Assembly (NCBI RefSeq): GCF_033115175.1 | Contig: NC_084842.1 | Coordinates: forward strand, 33,935,549-33,999,548 | Reading direction: 5' to 3' | DNA length: 64,000 nucleotides | From: Lepus europaeus | Taxonomy: Eukaryota; Chordata; Mammalia; Lagomorpha; Leporidae | Part shown: positions 45,761-58,331 of the stretch, one piece after another | How positions within the stretch are numbered: position 1 is the first letter of the stretch | How the letters are laid out: every line of letters starts with the position of its first letter | Position numbers and translations under genes: made by a program | The notes under the pieces: generated by a model | What the model was told of the DNA's origin: nothing | Databases searched by the model: none | Seen by the model: only the letters and a program-made list of their open reading frames with translations

Positions 45761-47257
45761 ATATATGGAGTCGAAAACACTTAACTAAGTAAGAAGATTA
45801 ATTTAATACTACACAATTTTAGCTTTTCTTTCTAACTATGGTTATATGTTAAGAATCTGTATAATTTTGTTCACCTTTCCTTCCTCTTGTGTAGATCTTG
45901 GTTGCGTTACAGATTTATTTTTTCCTAATGAATAGTACAGTCAGTTGCATCAAACAATTCCATGTATAATATACATAAATGATTTTTCATGTAAAGATTT
46001 AACTTTATGTTTTAAAATTATCCATAGAATACTGTGCTCTAGAATGTGTAGGAAAACATGTATTCTATTAGTTTAAAATTAGGAACTGGGGGTCTAAGGC
46101 ATAGACACACAGCATAATTCAGTAGCTATTTGGCAGCTTCCCAATTGCTATGATACTGAAGATAACCACACCAGATAAATCAAGCCCCAAAGTGGACTCT
46201 CTGGCTTAACTTTCTCAGGTTTTAATGTGCTGATGGGTATCTCAGTACTGTCTACATCAGTGTTGATAGTCCAGCTGGCACAGCCTTGGGCACTAAAGTG
46301 ATTTAAATAAACTAAGTCATTATTCCAACAATTAAATCAGTTGGAATTAGCACAAGCAATTTTTTTCCATCCTGTACACTATAAATGCTTCCATGCTACA
46401 ATGTTAGAATTTATGTCAGGCAAACACAACCTTCTCTGTGTTGTATAAATTCACAATTTACTAAAAAATGATTATCAGATTATCAAAAAAGAGCTTTTGC
46501 TTTGCAATACATATTCAGGCTTTTCTATGTGACAAAATATATAAATCAGAGATTGTGGACAATAACATTGATAAATTAACTATGTAAAACTAATATTTAT
46601 CCTTGCATTCCATTTTGAGTGTATCTCTTGATTTCAAAGTGTTCTTATCAACCTTGTTAATCAATGGATTAATAACTATATGCGGCAAATATTTGTTAAG
46701 TACTTTTTGTTTATTCCTTGACCATTTATTTCAATTAACTTATTGTTCACTGAAGTCCTATTATAAGTAAAGAATTATTTAAGGTACAATTTTAGACATT
46801 TTTGGACTATTTACTTTTGAAAATGAATGCTTCACTTTTGGCAGTCTTTCTTTTGAATAATCTACATGATGCCAGATATAAAAATAACCAGTTATTGGAA
46901 CCAAATCTAATAAATAATGTGAATACTCCAATTATTAGAGAAGGCTAGTTTTAAACAGAGTGTCTTGCAACAATAAAATAATAAAATTTCTTTTTCTTCT
47001 GAATTCTGAAAGCACTTTCAAACCTGTGGGTCAGGCATGTTCCCAGTCATTCTTCACAACTCTGGGAACAAAAATCTCAAGGAACTCAGCAGAGAAACAC
47101 TAGGGCTTGCTTCTATTTTTCTGCTCTAAATAAATAGACATAAAGATGATTGCTTGCTGTAACAGCCTTACCATGGTCAAGCTATATATGTTTGAGTGCC
47201 ATAAATCAGTGTGGAAACTGCAAATCACTAATTAATTTTAAACTCTAGTAATTATGA

Positions 47258-47556
47258 TTTTTTTATTTGAAAAGCATAGAGACAGAGAATGAGAGACAGA
47301 GATCATCCATCTGCTGGTTCACTCCTCAAATGGCTCCAACAGTAAGTCTGGACCAGATCTAAGGCAACAGTTTCATTATGATCTCCCATATAAGTTTTAG
47401 GGGCCAAAGCACTTGGGCCATCTTTGGCTGCTTTCCTAAGGGTATTTGTAGAAAGCCGGATCTGAAGTGGAGTAGTCAGGACTACAACCAGACCCCAGTA
47501 CGGGATGCTGACGTTGCAGTGGTGGCTTAAACTGCTACACCATAATGGTAGCCCCC
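47258..47556 (-). mobile_element. CSINE, older type
   Basis: TTTTTTATTTGAAAAGCATAGAG, CATCTGCTGGTTCACTCCTC, GGGCCAAAGCACTTGGGCCATC and head complement are present. Confidence 0.9.
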
Positions 47557-48999
47557 ATGACTTAATTTGAATGTGATGTTTACCAGTGTTTCTTTGTCTG
47601 ATGTTTTATATGGTGGTCCACATAGTGAATTTATATTCTTCAGAGTTTGATTTCACTGTATACTGAGACTCTTTGGCCCAGAGAAGAAATCCTGCAAAAT
47701 CTCCCCTGTTTTTTTGTCCAATGCCAGTTACCTGTCATTTAGACTTGAAAATATCAACTAACTACTTATCTTGTTTTAGTTCTTAAAAGCCTTTAAAACC
47801 TTTCTCTCTTGATTTCAAGGTACAGTTTATTCAAAACATTTGCCTGTGTGTAGCATATCTTTCTTTCAAATGGACATCAGGTAGACTTTTGTTCAAATTA
47901 TCGTTATTATCATCATAACCAGTAAACCTCTATTCAGCAAAGAATGTGGCATACTGTCTCTTCAGGCTTACAAACCAATCTACTTATTTTCCACTTTCTT
48001 CAACTGCAGCTTATAAAGGTATATAAATGTATTTTAAATAAAGTTTGGTATTTATATATAACTGGAATTGAAAATTTGGATAATTTTTAAGTAGATACTA
48101 AGATATATTTTCAAATAAATTTCAAAAATTGGTTGGATTTTACATGGAATATTTTATTGGGAAAAAGCAAAGTTACTTAAACAATTTACATGACTAGACT
48201 ATTATGATTATTCTGTTGATAACCTGAATTTACATTGCTGTGTGGGGAATTTTTGTCAAAGTGGTTTTTTTTCAAATATTTTTTCAAATATTTTTGATGG
48301 TGAATATGACCTCATCAGTAAAAGTCAAATTATTTTTCAGAAATATCGAATAAATTCTAGATTAATCTATTTTTATCTGAAAAACATCTCAAATTAACAT
48401 TTCTATGTTAAATTAATATTAAAGTATTTCCATGAAGACTTCTTTTATACGAATTACTTTATGTTTAAATTGATTTTTATATTAGTTTATATTTCTTTTT
48501 CAATGTTGGCTTACATTTGACCTTAGGATGTTTATTAATGTGATAATGTGGGTGGTATTTTAATTATTATTATTATAAATATTACCACTCAGTTTTGTAA
48601 ATAGTGCATATTTTTATAAGCATTTAAAACTTATACACTGATACATTAGATATTTTGTTTAAGAATACTTGAAAATGTTATCATTTGCTAAACTAGAAAA
48701 ATTATTATTTTAAAATGTATTCGTAAAAATAAAATCATGTAGCTCATTGATAAATATTTAGTCTATAGTGTTCCTCCATCTCTGTGTTTAGCTGAGAATT
48801 TTGTTTAGAAATATGAAAAAAACTTGAAATAATTATGGAATATTCAACAATTTCACAAAAAATAAACATTTATAAAATCATTACCAGAAATATTCTAACT
48901 GAAATTCATGTTTATGTCCAAGATAGAATCTTTCATTCCTTATCTGTGTATGAATGGAAACTTTAAAGCATGTATTTCTCACTGCCTGAGAAAATAGCT

Positions 49000-49200
49000 T
49001 AACACTTACAAAGTATTTATTAAGTTACTAAGCATTGTTCTGAATTATATAAATACATCTTTTATTCATCACAAGACACTGGGAGGCAGGTGCATTTATT
49101 ACATCCTCTTGACTGTAGAACTAATTGTGGCACAGAGGGACAAAATAATGTACTCAAGTCACAGCTGAGAGACAGTTGAGTAAAATTCTCAGGTCAGATA
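49000..49200 (-). repeat. MIR fragment (antisense)
   Basis: TTATTAAGTTACTAAGCATTG, ATTCATCACAAGACACTGGGAGG, GGCACAGAGGGACAAAATAATG and AGTCACAGCTGAGAGACAG follow the reverse MIR layout. Confidence 0.75.
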
Positions 49201-49220
49201 TAAAAATACAATGTCTCATT

Positions 49221-49560
49221 AAAGACTTATTTATTTATATTTGAAGTGTAATATAACAGAGTGCGGGACGGGACACACACACACACACACAGTTCTCTTC
49301 CATCTGCTGATTCACTCCTCAAATGCCTTCAGCAGCCAAGACTGGGTCAGGGTGAAGCCAGGAGTTAGGAGCTCCATCTAGATTTTCTACATCTGTGTCA
49401 AGAACTCAATTCCTAGAGCCATCATCTGCTGCCATCCAGGTGCATTAGTAGGAAGCTGAATCAGAAGTAGGGTAACCGGGATTTGAAACAGGCACTCAAT
49501 AAATATGATATGTGGGTGTCCCAAGTAATGGTTTCACCTGATGCACTGCAATGCCTGCTC
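49221..49560 (-). mobile_element. CSINE, old, with (CA)n in the purine tract
   Basis: AAGACTTATTTATTTATATTTG, a CACACACA run where GAGAGA is usual (about 49273-49290), CATCTGCTGATTCACTCC and a diverged head. Confidence 0.85.
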
Positions 49561-49846
49561 CTAATACCTAGTTTCTTAACTATCACTGTATTTGGGTGCA
49601 TACACAGTCTAGCAGTCATTTACATGAATACATATAGAGAAAACACTACAAAATTTAACTATAGTATCTGTTTTAAAAAACGGTCCCTTCATTGTGAAGA
49701 CTTGTTTGAAATATGGGCAATCTTTAACAAAGAGTGAAGTGCAAAACTATCGTTTTTCCAAAGCATACAACATTTCATTTTTGTATTGATGATTTATATG
49801 CAGATTGTTCCCAGTATTATTTTTCTTACTCAAGAAATACTTTCCT

Positions 49847-50189
49847 GGCCAGCATCGTGGCTCACTTGGCTAATCCTCCGCCTGCGGCGCTGGCACCCGG
49901 GGTTCTAGTCCCGGTTGGGGTGCTGGATTCTGTCCCAGTTGCTCCTCTTCCAGTCCAGCTCTCTGCTGTGGCCCGGGAAGTCAGTAGGGGATGGCCCAAG
50001 TGCTTGGGCCCTGCATCTGCATGGGAGACCAGGAGAAGCACCTGGCTCCTGGCTTCGGATCCCCACAGTGCACCGGCCGTAGAGGCCATTTGGGGGATGA
50101 ACCAACGGAAAGAAGACCTTTCTCTCTGTCTCTGTCTGTCTCTCTCTCTCTCTCTGTCTAACTCCGCCTGTCAAGAAAAACAGAAAAAA
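49847..50189 (+). mobile_element. CSINE, intermediate to young type
   Basis: GGCCAGCATCGTGGCTCAC head with GGGGTTCTAGTCCCGG, CTCCTCTTCCAGTCC body and AAGAAAAACAG tail. TSD GAAATACTTTCCT / GGAATACTTTTCT (49834-49846 and 50190-50202). Confidence 0.94.
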
Positions 50190-50618
50190 GGAATACTTTT
50201 CTGGCCTAGAGCCCTTAATTCTGTGCTTATCAAAATTGAGATGTGAGCTTCATAATACACCAGGGTGAAGATGGTACCTTTTCTCAAGCATAAAAAATTC
50301 AGTGTTTGAATGAACAGGTATGAAGGTTCTTTCGAAAGTTCACGGGAATGTGTATTATGTAAAAATGTCATGTATTTCAGAATGTTTTGCAATGAAAACT
50401 TCATCCTTTAATTGTATTTTCCATGAACTTTTTGAAGCTTTCTCATACATCTATCTCTAAGACAAATTGGTTTCCAAAGCCTTTATTAATTTAGATGTCT
50501 TAGATGGCTGTTTATATAGGGCATATTTCAAAAGATTATGGCAAAGAATTTTACATACCTCAGTAAGATAGTTTCTTAGTCCTTTCCGGTGATGATTTTG
50601 AAAATGACTCAAAAATGG

Positions 50619-50926
50619 GGCTAGCACTGTTGCATAGCAGGTAAAGCCTGCCGTGCCAGCATCCCATATGGACACCAATTCTGATCCAGCTCCCTGCTAA
50701 TGTGCCTGGAAAAGCAGCGGAAGATGACCCAAGTAATTGGGCCCCTGCACCCATGTGGGAGACCCGGAAGAAGCTCCAGGCTCCTGGCTTTAGATCAGCC
50801 CAGCTCTGGCCCTTGCAAACATTTGGGGAGTGAGTCAGAGGATGGAAGACCTCCCTCTCTGTCTGCCTCTGCCTCTCTGTAACTCTGCCTTTCAAATAAA
50901 TACATTATAAATCTCAAAAAGAAAAG
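50619..50926 (+). mobile_element. CSINE, older type
   Basis: GGCTAGCACTGTTGCATAGC head to AAATAAATACATTATAAATC tail. TSD AAAATGACTCAAAAATGG / AAAATGACCCAAATGG (50601-50618 and 50927-50942). Part of the head after TATGG is shortened. Confidence 0.93.
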
Positions 50927-50942
50927 AAAATGACCCAAATGG

Positions 50943-52137
50943 CTGGCACCTCTTTTAAAGCACTATTCATGTTGCTGTTTTGCCCAATGTCTCCTCATAC
51001 TTTCAAGATCAATGTTCCATTTTCCAGAGTCCAGGATTACACCTTGAAGTGTTCTGTTCAAAGCGTCCCTGTTCAGAAGCCTGCATTTCTAAGCTCTTCA
51101 ATTTCATGTCTCATCATTTCTTGGTCTATTGTGGTTGTCATACATATCAAAATCGACAAAAACTTAGAATTTCATTTCCAAGATAAGCTTCCATAAGAGC
51201 CTCTGTCCAAAAAATCTAGTGCTGAAACAAGAAAAGGTAGAGTAGTAGTGGTGGTTGTATATTAACCAATGTGTAGGAATGGTTCCAAGGCTTATACTGT
51301 CTTTCACATCCAGCAAGTGGAATCAATTTGCACTTCTCTGAACAATAAATTACTTTGTAGTGTCAAAATTTAAATTGTTAAAATAAGAATACTCAGTCAC
51401 TAGGATCCTTACCCTGGTTTTAAAAAAAAAAAGCCAAGTATTTACCTTAGGAGTGCAGATAAAACTACTTGATAAAATCACTGGGTAAAAGAGAATGAAG
51501 CCATGTAACTAACCTAAGACACATTTTCATTTATTTCTGAAAGACTGATTTTGAGAATTATCATGGAAACTGAGAATTTAAAAGTTACATTTGGATCACT
51601 TTACAGTCAGTAAATCATGTAAGGAGAAGCTCCAAGAGAAAATGAAGAAGTAGAAAGCCAATAAAGATGGGGGGGGGGGGGCTGGCTTGCAATAAATGGA
51701 AAACAAACAGCAACATTTCATGACAGAAAGCCTCTCAACAGTCTGCCTTTCAAACCAAGAATTTACTACTTCAACAGCTTATATGGCATCAGCAACAGCA
51801 GATACACTTGCTTTCCTAATAATTTAAAGTAAAACTTAAGAGGGCTGAATATTTTCAACCACATTTATTGAGTTTCTACTTTCATAAGTCAGAAAATTAC
51901 TATTGAACTTTTTCTAAAAATTATTTTTATAAAATTAGCCTAGAAGGTGTGTTAGCATTTATCCACACTCATTTCATAAACAAAATTCTAAATTTTGGAT
52001 GAGTATATAGTATAAAATAAATATTTTTTATAAATATGTATGAACAATTTCATTCTAAGCATTTTGTTTTCAAATATACTCATACTCCTTTAGGTTTCTC
52101 CCACTTAACTTTTGCTAATTTTAGTAGTTTATTTCTT
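50943..52137. other. Intronic sequence without recognised repeats
   Basis: AT-rich unique-looking DNA with a G13 run at 51669-51681. Open frames at 50930-51196 lack protein family features. Confidence 0.45.
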
Positions 52138-52196
52138 AAGATGCATTTATTTGAAAGAGTTACAGAGAGATAGAGAATCTTCCATAGTATCACTGA
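52138..52196 (-). mobile_element. CSINE tail fragment
   Basis: AAGATGCATTTATTTGAAAG, AGTTACAGAGAGATAGAG and AATCTTCCAT match the reverse-strand 3' end only. Confidence 0.6.
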
Positions 52197-52423
52197 GCTA
52201 CTAATGAAGAAACTGTACCCTGCCACACCCTTTCCTGCCCTTAAGTTCTACTCTCCAGAGACAATGTCTTTGAGGTCTTTTCATCACTGTTGTTATTTGT
52301 TAACCTCTCCATACTTCTACATATTATGCTTTTGACATGCTTTATTGATTTTACATTTACATTTTTCCTTTCAGCTGGTTATTATAGAAGATAAGGATTT
52401 GGTCTGTTACTTTCCACCTTTAC

Positions 52424-52457
52424 ACACACACACTCACACACACACATACACACACTC
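52424..52457. repeat. Imperfect (CA)n microsatellite
   Basis: CACACACACACTCACACACACACATACACACAC. Confidence 0.9.
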
Positions 52458-52954
52458 CCATTCACACTCCTCTGACTCACCACTCCCCACCCGCAACATG
52501 CCATATTCATTTCTCATTTAATCACCCTTCATCTTAAAGAAAGAATGGGATAATGGAATTTGTGGGTGAGTATATTTTGTTTGTTTATATTATTGCAAAA
52601 CCATATTATTTACTATTCACAAACTATTTTTCTTATACAAATATTTAGCATTCTTTTTGAATTAACGCCTTATTTTGCTTGCTTGTCCCTACCATAAATC
52701 CTCCTCAGAATTCCCAAAATAATTGTAAAACTCCACTGAAAGTTGGTGACGAAACATAATTGTTATTATAAGAATTCCATTTTCTTTCTTTCTTCTTTCT
52801 GGAAGCTTCTCTCTCTCTCCAAATGACTACATGGTTTCAAAGCCTACACACAGCTTTCTTTATTTCCAGTGTTAGAGCACTAATTTTCTGTGTTATGTAC
52901 CTTTCTGTTTCTTCACTTATTTTATCATTTTGTAAGAATGCTGGATTTTTTTTT

Positions 52955-54480
52955 TGCAATATAATTTCCATATCATACAATTCACTCTCTGTTAGTGGAC
53001 ATTAATTTGTAGATATGCAACAGCCACCACACTCATTTCACAGTCCCTTTCTATCCAAGAAAGGTCTCTTGTACTCATGCAGGAAATCTCTGCTTCCACT
53101 CTTAGCCTCAGGCAACCAACAGTCAGCTTTCATTTCCTGTAGCTTTGAATTTTTCAGAAGTTGCTTGTAATTGAGACTATTGAAGTCATACTCTTTTGTG
53201 TCTGCTGTTTTTCACCCATCATAATGATTTTGAAGTTCGTCCATGTTGTAATATGTATCAACAGTAGATTTCTTTTATTTGCTGAACAGCATTATCTTAT
53301 ATCCATACAGCATATTCTGCTTATCCAGTTAGCCAGTTGATGGATTTCTAAAAGCTATTCCAGTTTAGAGATACTATGAATAATTTGACTATGAATATTC
53401 ACTTCTGAGTCATTGTGTGGCTATGTATTCATTTCCTTTGGGTGAATAACTACCAGTGGAATTACCAAATCTTTTGATAAGCATATGTAATTTTTAAGAA
53501 CCTGTAAAACTAACTTATGAAAGAGAATATATTTCATAGTCTATCAACACTATATGAGGAGTTCACTTTCACTATAGCCTCGCTAGTGTTTTCTGTTACA
53601 TTCTTTGGGTTACATCCATCTCAGTAAGTATGAGTAGTAATAATTCTTTGTAGTTTTAAGTGACAAATTTGATCTAACAACTAACAATACTGAACATCAT
53701 TCATGTGCCTATTAGACATTTGAATATAATTTTTAGTGAAATATCTAGTCAAATATTCAAATATTTCCCCCCTTGTATCATCATCTCACGTATTTTGAAG
53801 AATTCTTCATATATTCTAGATAGAAGTCCTTTCTCAGCTATATGATTAGCAAATGTTTATCTTTATTTTATCTTGTCCTTTACTTTTTTAATTGTTTCCT
53901 TATTAGAACAAAGATTTTCAATTTTTGATGAAGCCCAATCTGCTATTTTTTTCTTTTCTAAATTGTGCAGCTGATTTCATGCTAAGAAATTTTCCCCTAG
54001 CCCAAGGCTATCAAAATGAAACTGCATTTGTTTTAACAGTTTTGTAGGTTTTTTTCTTTCAGCTCTATTTTATTTATTTTGAAAGTCAGAGTTACAGAGA
54101 GACAGGGAAATACAGGGAGGGAGAGAGTGATAAAGAGGTCTTTTATCTAGTACTTCACTCCCCAGATGGCTGCAAGGGCCATCACTGGACCAGACCAAAG
54201 CCAGAAGCCAGGAGCTTCATTTAGGTCTCACACATGAGTGGCAGGAGCTCAAAAACCTGGACCATCTTGCATTGCTTTCCTAGACCATTAGCAGGGAGCT
54301 GAATTGGAAGTGGAAAAATTGGGATACAAACCAGTGCTCGTATGAGATGCTGGTGTTGCAGGCATTGGTTTTACCCACTACACCACAATGCCATCCCCTA
54401 CAGTTTTATAGATTTAACTCTTAGATTTAGGTATATGATCTGTTTTGCCTTGATTTATGAGTATGGTAAGAAGTAAGGCA
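52955..54480 (-). mobile_element. Old L1 (L1M-type) 3' region, interrupted by a CSINE
   Basis: Antisense L1 3' markers in order: TGCAACAGCCACCAC, GTTCGTCCATGTTGTAATATG, CCATACAGCATATTC, GAGATACTATGAATAATTTG, TTCATTTCCTTTGGGTGAATAAC, TTCATATATTCTAGATAGAAGTCC and CTAGCCCAAGGCTATCAAAATG. The last piece resumes after the CSINE at 54052-54399. Highly decayed, no ORF. Confidence 0.8.
54052..54399 (-). mobile_element. CSINE, older type, inside the L1
   Basis: TATTTTATTTATTTTGAAAGTCAG to CCACAATGCCATCCCCT. TSD ACAGTTTTGTAGGTTT / ACAGTTTTATAGATTT (54036-54051 and 54400-54415). Confidence 0.92.
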
Positions 54481-55188
54481 TTATGGCACATTAGATTTGG
54501 TGATCACTAAATAATTTTGATAATATTTAAGTCATATGGAGAAAAGGGAACTATAGTTGTAATGCTTAAGTTGCAATGTAACTGTCTTTCCTATCCATGT
54601 CCCAAACTGTTGATTTTCAGAATGTATTGAGACCAACCATTATAATAACTTTGCATTACATAGAGAAGGAAAAATACAGTTAAGATTTTTGAAAATTTCT
54701 CATAAAATATACAATAAATTAAGGTCTCTGATAATATAATTTGCATGAGTTCATTATATTCACATTAATAAAATCTTTTTCCCTTTTTTTTCTTTCTTTC
54801 CTCTGTCCTCCACCCTCTACTTCTTTTTCTTTCTTTTCTTTCTCTCTTACATTTTATAAAATCAGAAAATTTTAAAACTTTTTTTAATAGTCAACTACTT
54901 TTATTTTGAGTATGAAAATTTCCAGTTTTCTATTTTACTGTTAACCTAGTTGAAGAGGTTGGGTATTCAGATAGTGAAATAATAAGGTAAATGCAAATAT
55001 TTTACTATTTGTTCAGTGTGTTTTCTAAAAAGAAGATTGTGTTTATTGTTTCCTGATTCAGACTAAACAGGTAGTAACTTCTCAAATGTAACCTTAGACA
55101 ACTTAAGAAAATGAATCCATAATTATAAATAATTATTTTTGTTGGCAATTTTAATAAGATTTGAGGTAAATTACCTTTAAATATTCTT

Positions 55189-55508
55189 TTTTTTTTTTTA
55201 CAGGCAGAGTGGATAGTGAGAGAGACAGAGAAAGGTATTCCTTTTTGCCGTTGGTTCACCCTCCAATGGCTGCTGCGGCCAGTGCATCGCGCTGATCCGA
55301 AGCCAGGAGCCAGGTGCTTCTCCTGGTCTCCCATGCGGGTGTAGGGCCCAAGCACTTGGGCCGTCCTCCACTGCTTTCCTGGGCCATAGCAGAGAGCTGG
55401 CCTGGAAGGGGGCAACCGGGATAGAATCCGGCGCCCCAACCGGGACTAGAACCCGGTATGCCAGCGCCACAAGGCGGAGGATTAGCCAGTTAAGCCACGG
55501 CGCCGGCC
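55189..55508 (-). mobile_element. CSINE, young type
   Basis: T-run, ACAGGCAGAGTGGATAGTGAG and intact head complement (GAGCCACGGCGCCGGCC style). Perfect 11-bp TSD TAAATATTCTT (55178-55188 and 55509-55519). Confidence 0.95.
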
Positions 55509-55919
55509 TAAATATTCTTAATATTTTACTTTTATTTTATATAGTTATTCTGTGAAATGAAGAATAAAGAGAATTCCTATGCCTATCCTGTTATTTCATT
55601 TATCCCTTCACTGACTATTGTATGCCTAGTGTTACAAGAGAGGTGTATAGAGTAAGCAACAAAATAAACAAGAGAATAAATAAGCTTAAGAATAAATAAG
55701 GTGATGCTTATAATGTCTGAAATGCCATGAGGGAAACAATTATTTGACAATTAAGTTGAAAACTTACTGAAGAGAAGGCACCAGACACGTGTAGTGCCAA
55801 GGTAGTGTAATTACAGGAAAGCAAACAAATTTTCCTACTATTTTAAGCTTGAAATGGTGTGTAGTTTTGGAGACAGTGAAGTTCTATGAGTAAGGACACG
55901 AATGGTGTGATTTGAAATT

Positions 55920-56230
55920 GGAGAGAATAGAGAATTAAGAGGAGCCAGATCATTCAAGGCCTCTGACTATTCAGAGATTTTGTTTGAAGAACAATGGTAA
56001 AGCAATGAAGCAGATTAAGCAGGGAAGCAGCATCACTCAGTGATTGCTTACCAAGGATTCCTATGATTTGTGCATGGGAGACCATTAGAGGATCAACAGA
56101 GTGACTGAAAAGTCCAATTATAAGGGTAATGCAGTGAATAAGGCTGGAGGGGATGCTAGCTTAAACTAGGAGGTTTGCAGTTGACAAGAAGAAAAAACTG
56201 TTGTATTTTAGCACTAAGATGATTAGGACT
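55920..56230. repeat. Unassigned ancient repeat-like segment
   Basis: Phrases such as GGAGCCAGATCATTCAAGGCC, AAGCAATGAAGCAGATTAAGCAGGG and GTAATGCAGTGAATAAGGCTGG recall a common old mammalian repeat ('aggccattgtaaggactttgg...'). Family not assigned. Confidence 0.35.
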
Positions 56231-56448
56231 TGCTGATAAATTCTATTTCAGAGTAAGGGAAAGTGAGATACTAAATTTAATTCCCAGACTCTTGAATGAG
56301 AAACTGTTTAAAAAAGGTTTAATTAGGTGGCAAAACAGAGAAGGAATTAATTTTGAGAAGAAAATAATGAATTTCATTTTATATATGGTAAGAATGAGAT
56401 CTTGAGAAAATGAGTGGCAGATGTCTTTGGGTAAAAATTTGGCCTAAG

Positions 56449-56750
56449 GGGCCAGCACTGTGGCATAGCTGGTAAAGTGGCATCTGATATGGGCACCAGT
56501 CCCATTCCCAGCTGCTCCACTTCTGATCCAGCACTCTGCTATGACTTGAGAAAGCAGTAGAAGATGGCCCAAGTACTTGGGCCCCTGTGCCCACGTGGGA
56601 GACCTGGAGGAAGCCTCTGGCTCCTGGCTTCAGGTCAGCCCAGCTCCAGCCTCTATGGCCATTTAGGGAGTGAACCAGTGGATGAAACACCTCTCTTTCT
56701 CTGCCTCTGCCTCTCTATAACTCTGCCTTTCAAATAAATACATATTTTTT
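56449..56750 (+). mobile_element. CSINE, older type
   Basis: GGGCCAGCACTGTGGCATAGC head, GGCCCAAGTACTTGGGCCCC core and AAATAAATACATA tail; the head is shortened after GGTAAAG. Confidence 0.92.
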
Positions 56751-57918
56751 AAAAGTTGGTGCTAGATATATGCATTTTGGTCAGTAGCATGATGGGGGGG
56801 GGAGTTGGGAATAGATGAGGATATTAAGAAAAGAGTATAAGAAGAAAGAAAGGAGAATATTACTGAAGCCTGAGAACACAAACATTTGGGATAATGTTAT
56901 AGGAGATGCCATGAAAAGTTAGTTATAATAGCAGGCACTAGGGGGTGGGAGGAGTAATAGAGAGACATGGATTTTTTTTCTTTTTTTAAAATTTTATGTA
57001 AGTGACACGTTTCATGTATTTCATATATACAGATTTAGGAACATAGTGATACTTCCCACCCTAACTTCCCTCCCGCTGCCATGCTGCAACCCTTCTTCCC
57101 CCTCCCTCTCTCATTCCCATTCTTTAATTTTTAGAGCAATCTACTTTCAGTTTATTTAATGATCGTAAAGTTAATCCTACATTAAGTAAAGGAGTTCAAC
57201 AAGGAGTTTGAAGAAAAAAAAAATTGGTCCTTAACAGCAGAGACAAGGGCTGTAAACAATCATTGACTTTCAAAATGTCAATTTCACTCCAATATATTAC
57301 ATTTTAGGTACTCTATTAGTTACCTCAGGGAAAACATGGTACCTGTCTTTTGGGCACTGGCTTATTTCACTAAGTATAATGGTTTCCAGTTGTGTCCATT
57401 TTGTTGCAAAAGACAGGATTCCTTTTTTCTTTTTTTTTTTTAAACATAGGAATATTCCATAGGGATACCATAATTTCTTTAGCCAGTCAACAGCTGATGG
57501 AACTCTGGGTTGATTCCATATCTTAGCTACTGTGAATTGTGCTGCAATGGACATGAGGGTACAGAGAACTCTTTTATATGCTGGTTTTTTTTTTTTTGTT
57601 TGGGTAAATTCCCAGGAATGGGATGGCTTGATCATATGGTAGATTTATATTCAGATTTCTGAGGTATCTCTGTACTGTCTTCCACAGTGGACGCACCAGT
57701 TTACATTCCCACCACCAGTGGATTAGGGTACATTTTCCCCCACATGTTCGCCAGCACTTGTTGTTTCTTGATTTCTGTATAAGAGCCATTCCATTTGACG
57801 TGAGGTGAAACCTCATTGTGATTGTGATTTGCATTTCCCTGATGGCTAGTGATCCTGAGCATTTTTTCAAGTGTCTGTTGGCCATTTGAATTTCCTCTCT
57901 TCAAAAATGCTCACTCCA

Positions 57919-58260
57919 GGCCAGCGCCGTGGCTTAACAGGCTAATCCTCCGCCTTGCGGCGCCGGCACACCGGGTTCTAGTCCCGGTTGGGGTGCCGGA
58001 TTCCATCCCGGTTGCCCCTCTTCCAGGCTAGCTCTCTGCTATGGCCCGGGGAGGCAGCAGAGGATGGCCCAAGTGCTTGGGCCCTACACCCGCATGGGAG
58101 ACCAGGAGAAGGACCTGGCTCCTGGCTTCGGATCAGCGCGATGCGCCGGCCGCAGCGGCCATTGGAGGGTGAACCAACGGCAAAAAAAAGGAAGACCTTT
58201 CTCTCTGTCTCTCTCTCTCACTATCCACTCTGCCTATCAAAAAGAAAAGAAAAAAAAAAA
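57919..58260 (+). mobile_element. CSINE, young type, inside L1 ORF2
   Basis: GGCCAGCGCCGTGGCTTAACAGG head and A-rich tail. TSD GCTCACTCCA / GCCCACTCCA (57909-57918 and 58261-58270). Confidence 0.95.
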
Positions 58261-58331
58261 GCCCACTCCAATCCTTTGCCCATTTCTTAACTGGATTGTT
58301 TTTTGTTGTTGTTGTTGATATTGAATTTCTT

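Larger units (their letters stand above)
44520..49215. other. 4.7-kb AT-rich, repeat-poor intron segment
   Basis: Very AT-rich with only one CSINE (47258-47555) and two MIR-like remnants (45565-45760 and 49000-49200). No exon recognised. The block at 45000-45450 is less AT-rich and not assigned to any repeat. Confidence 0.5.

Noticed and set aside
49483..50246. Possible VEGFC exon 2 or another host exon
   Set aside because: The open frames come from CSINE sequence and chance; the expected propeptide and VEGF-domain words of exon 2 were not found here or elsewhere.
57297..57904. L1 ORF2-like open frames on the minus strand as possible genes (also 59697-59898 and 60464-60676)
   Set aside because: They are short, frameshifted parts of a 5'-truncated, interrupted L1 and cannot encode a working protein.
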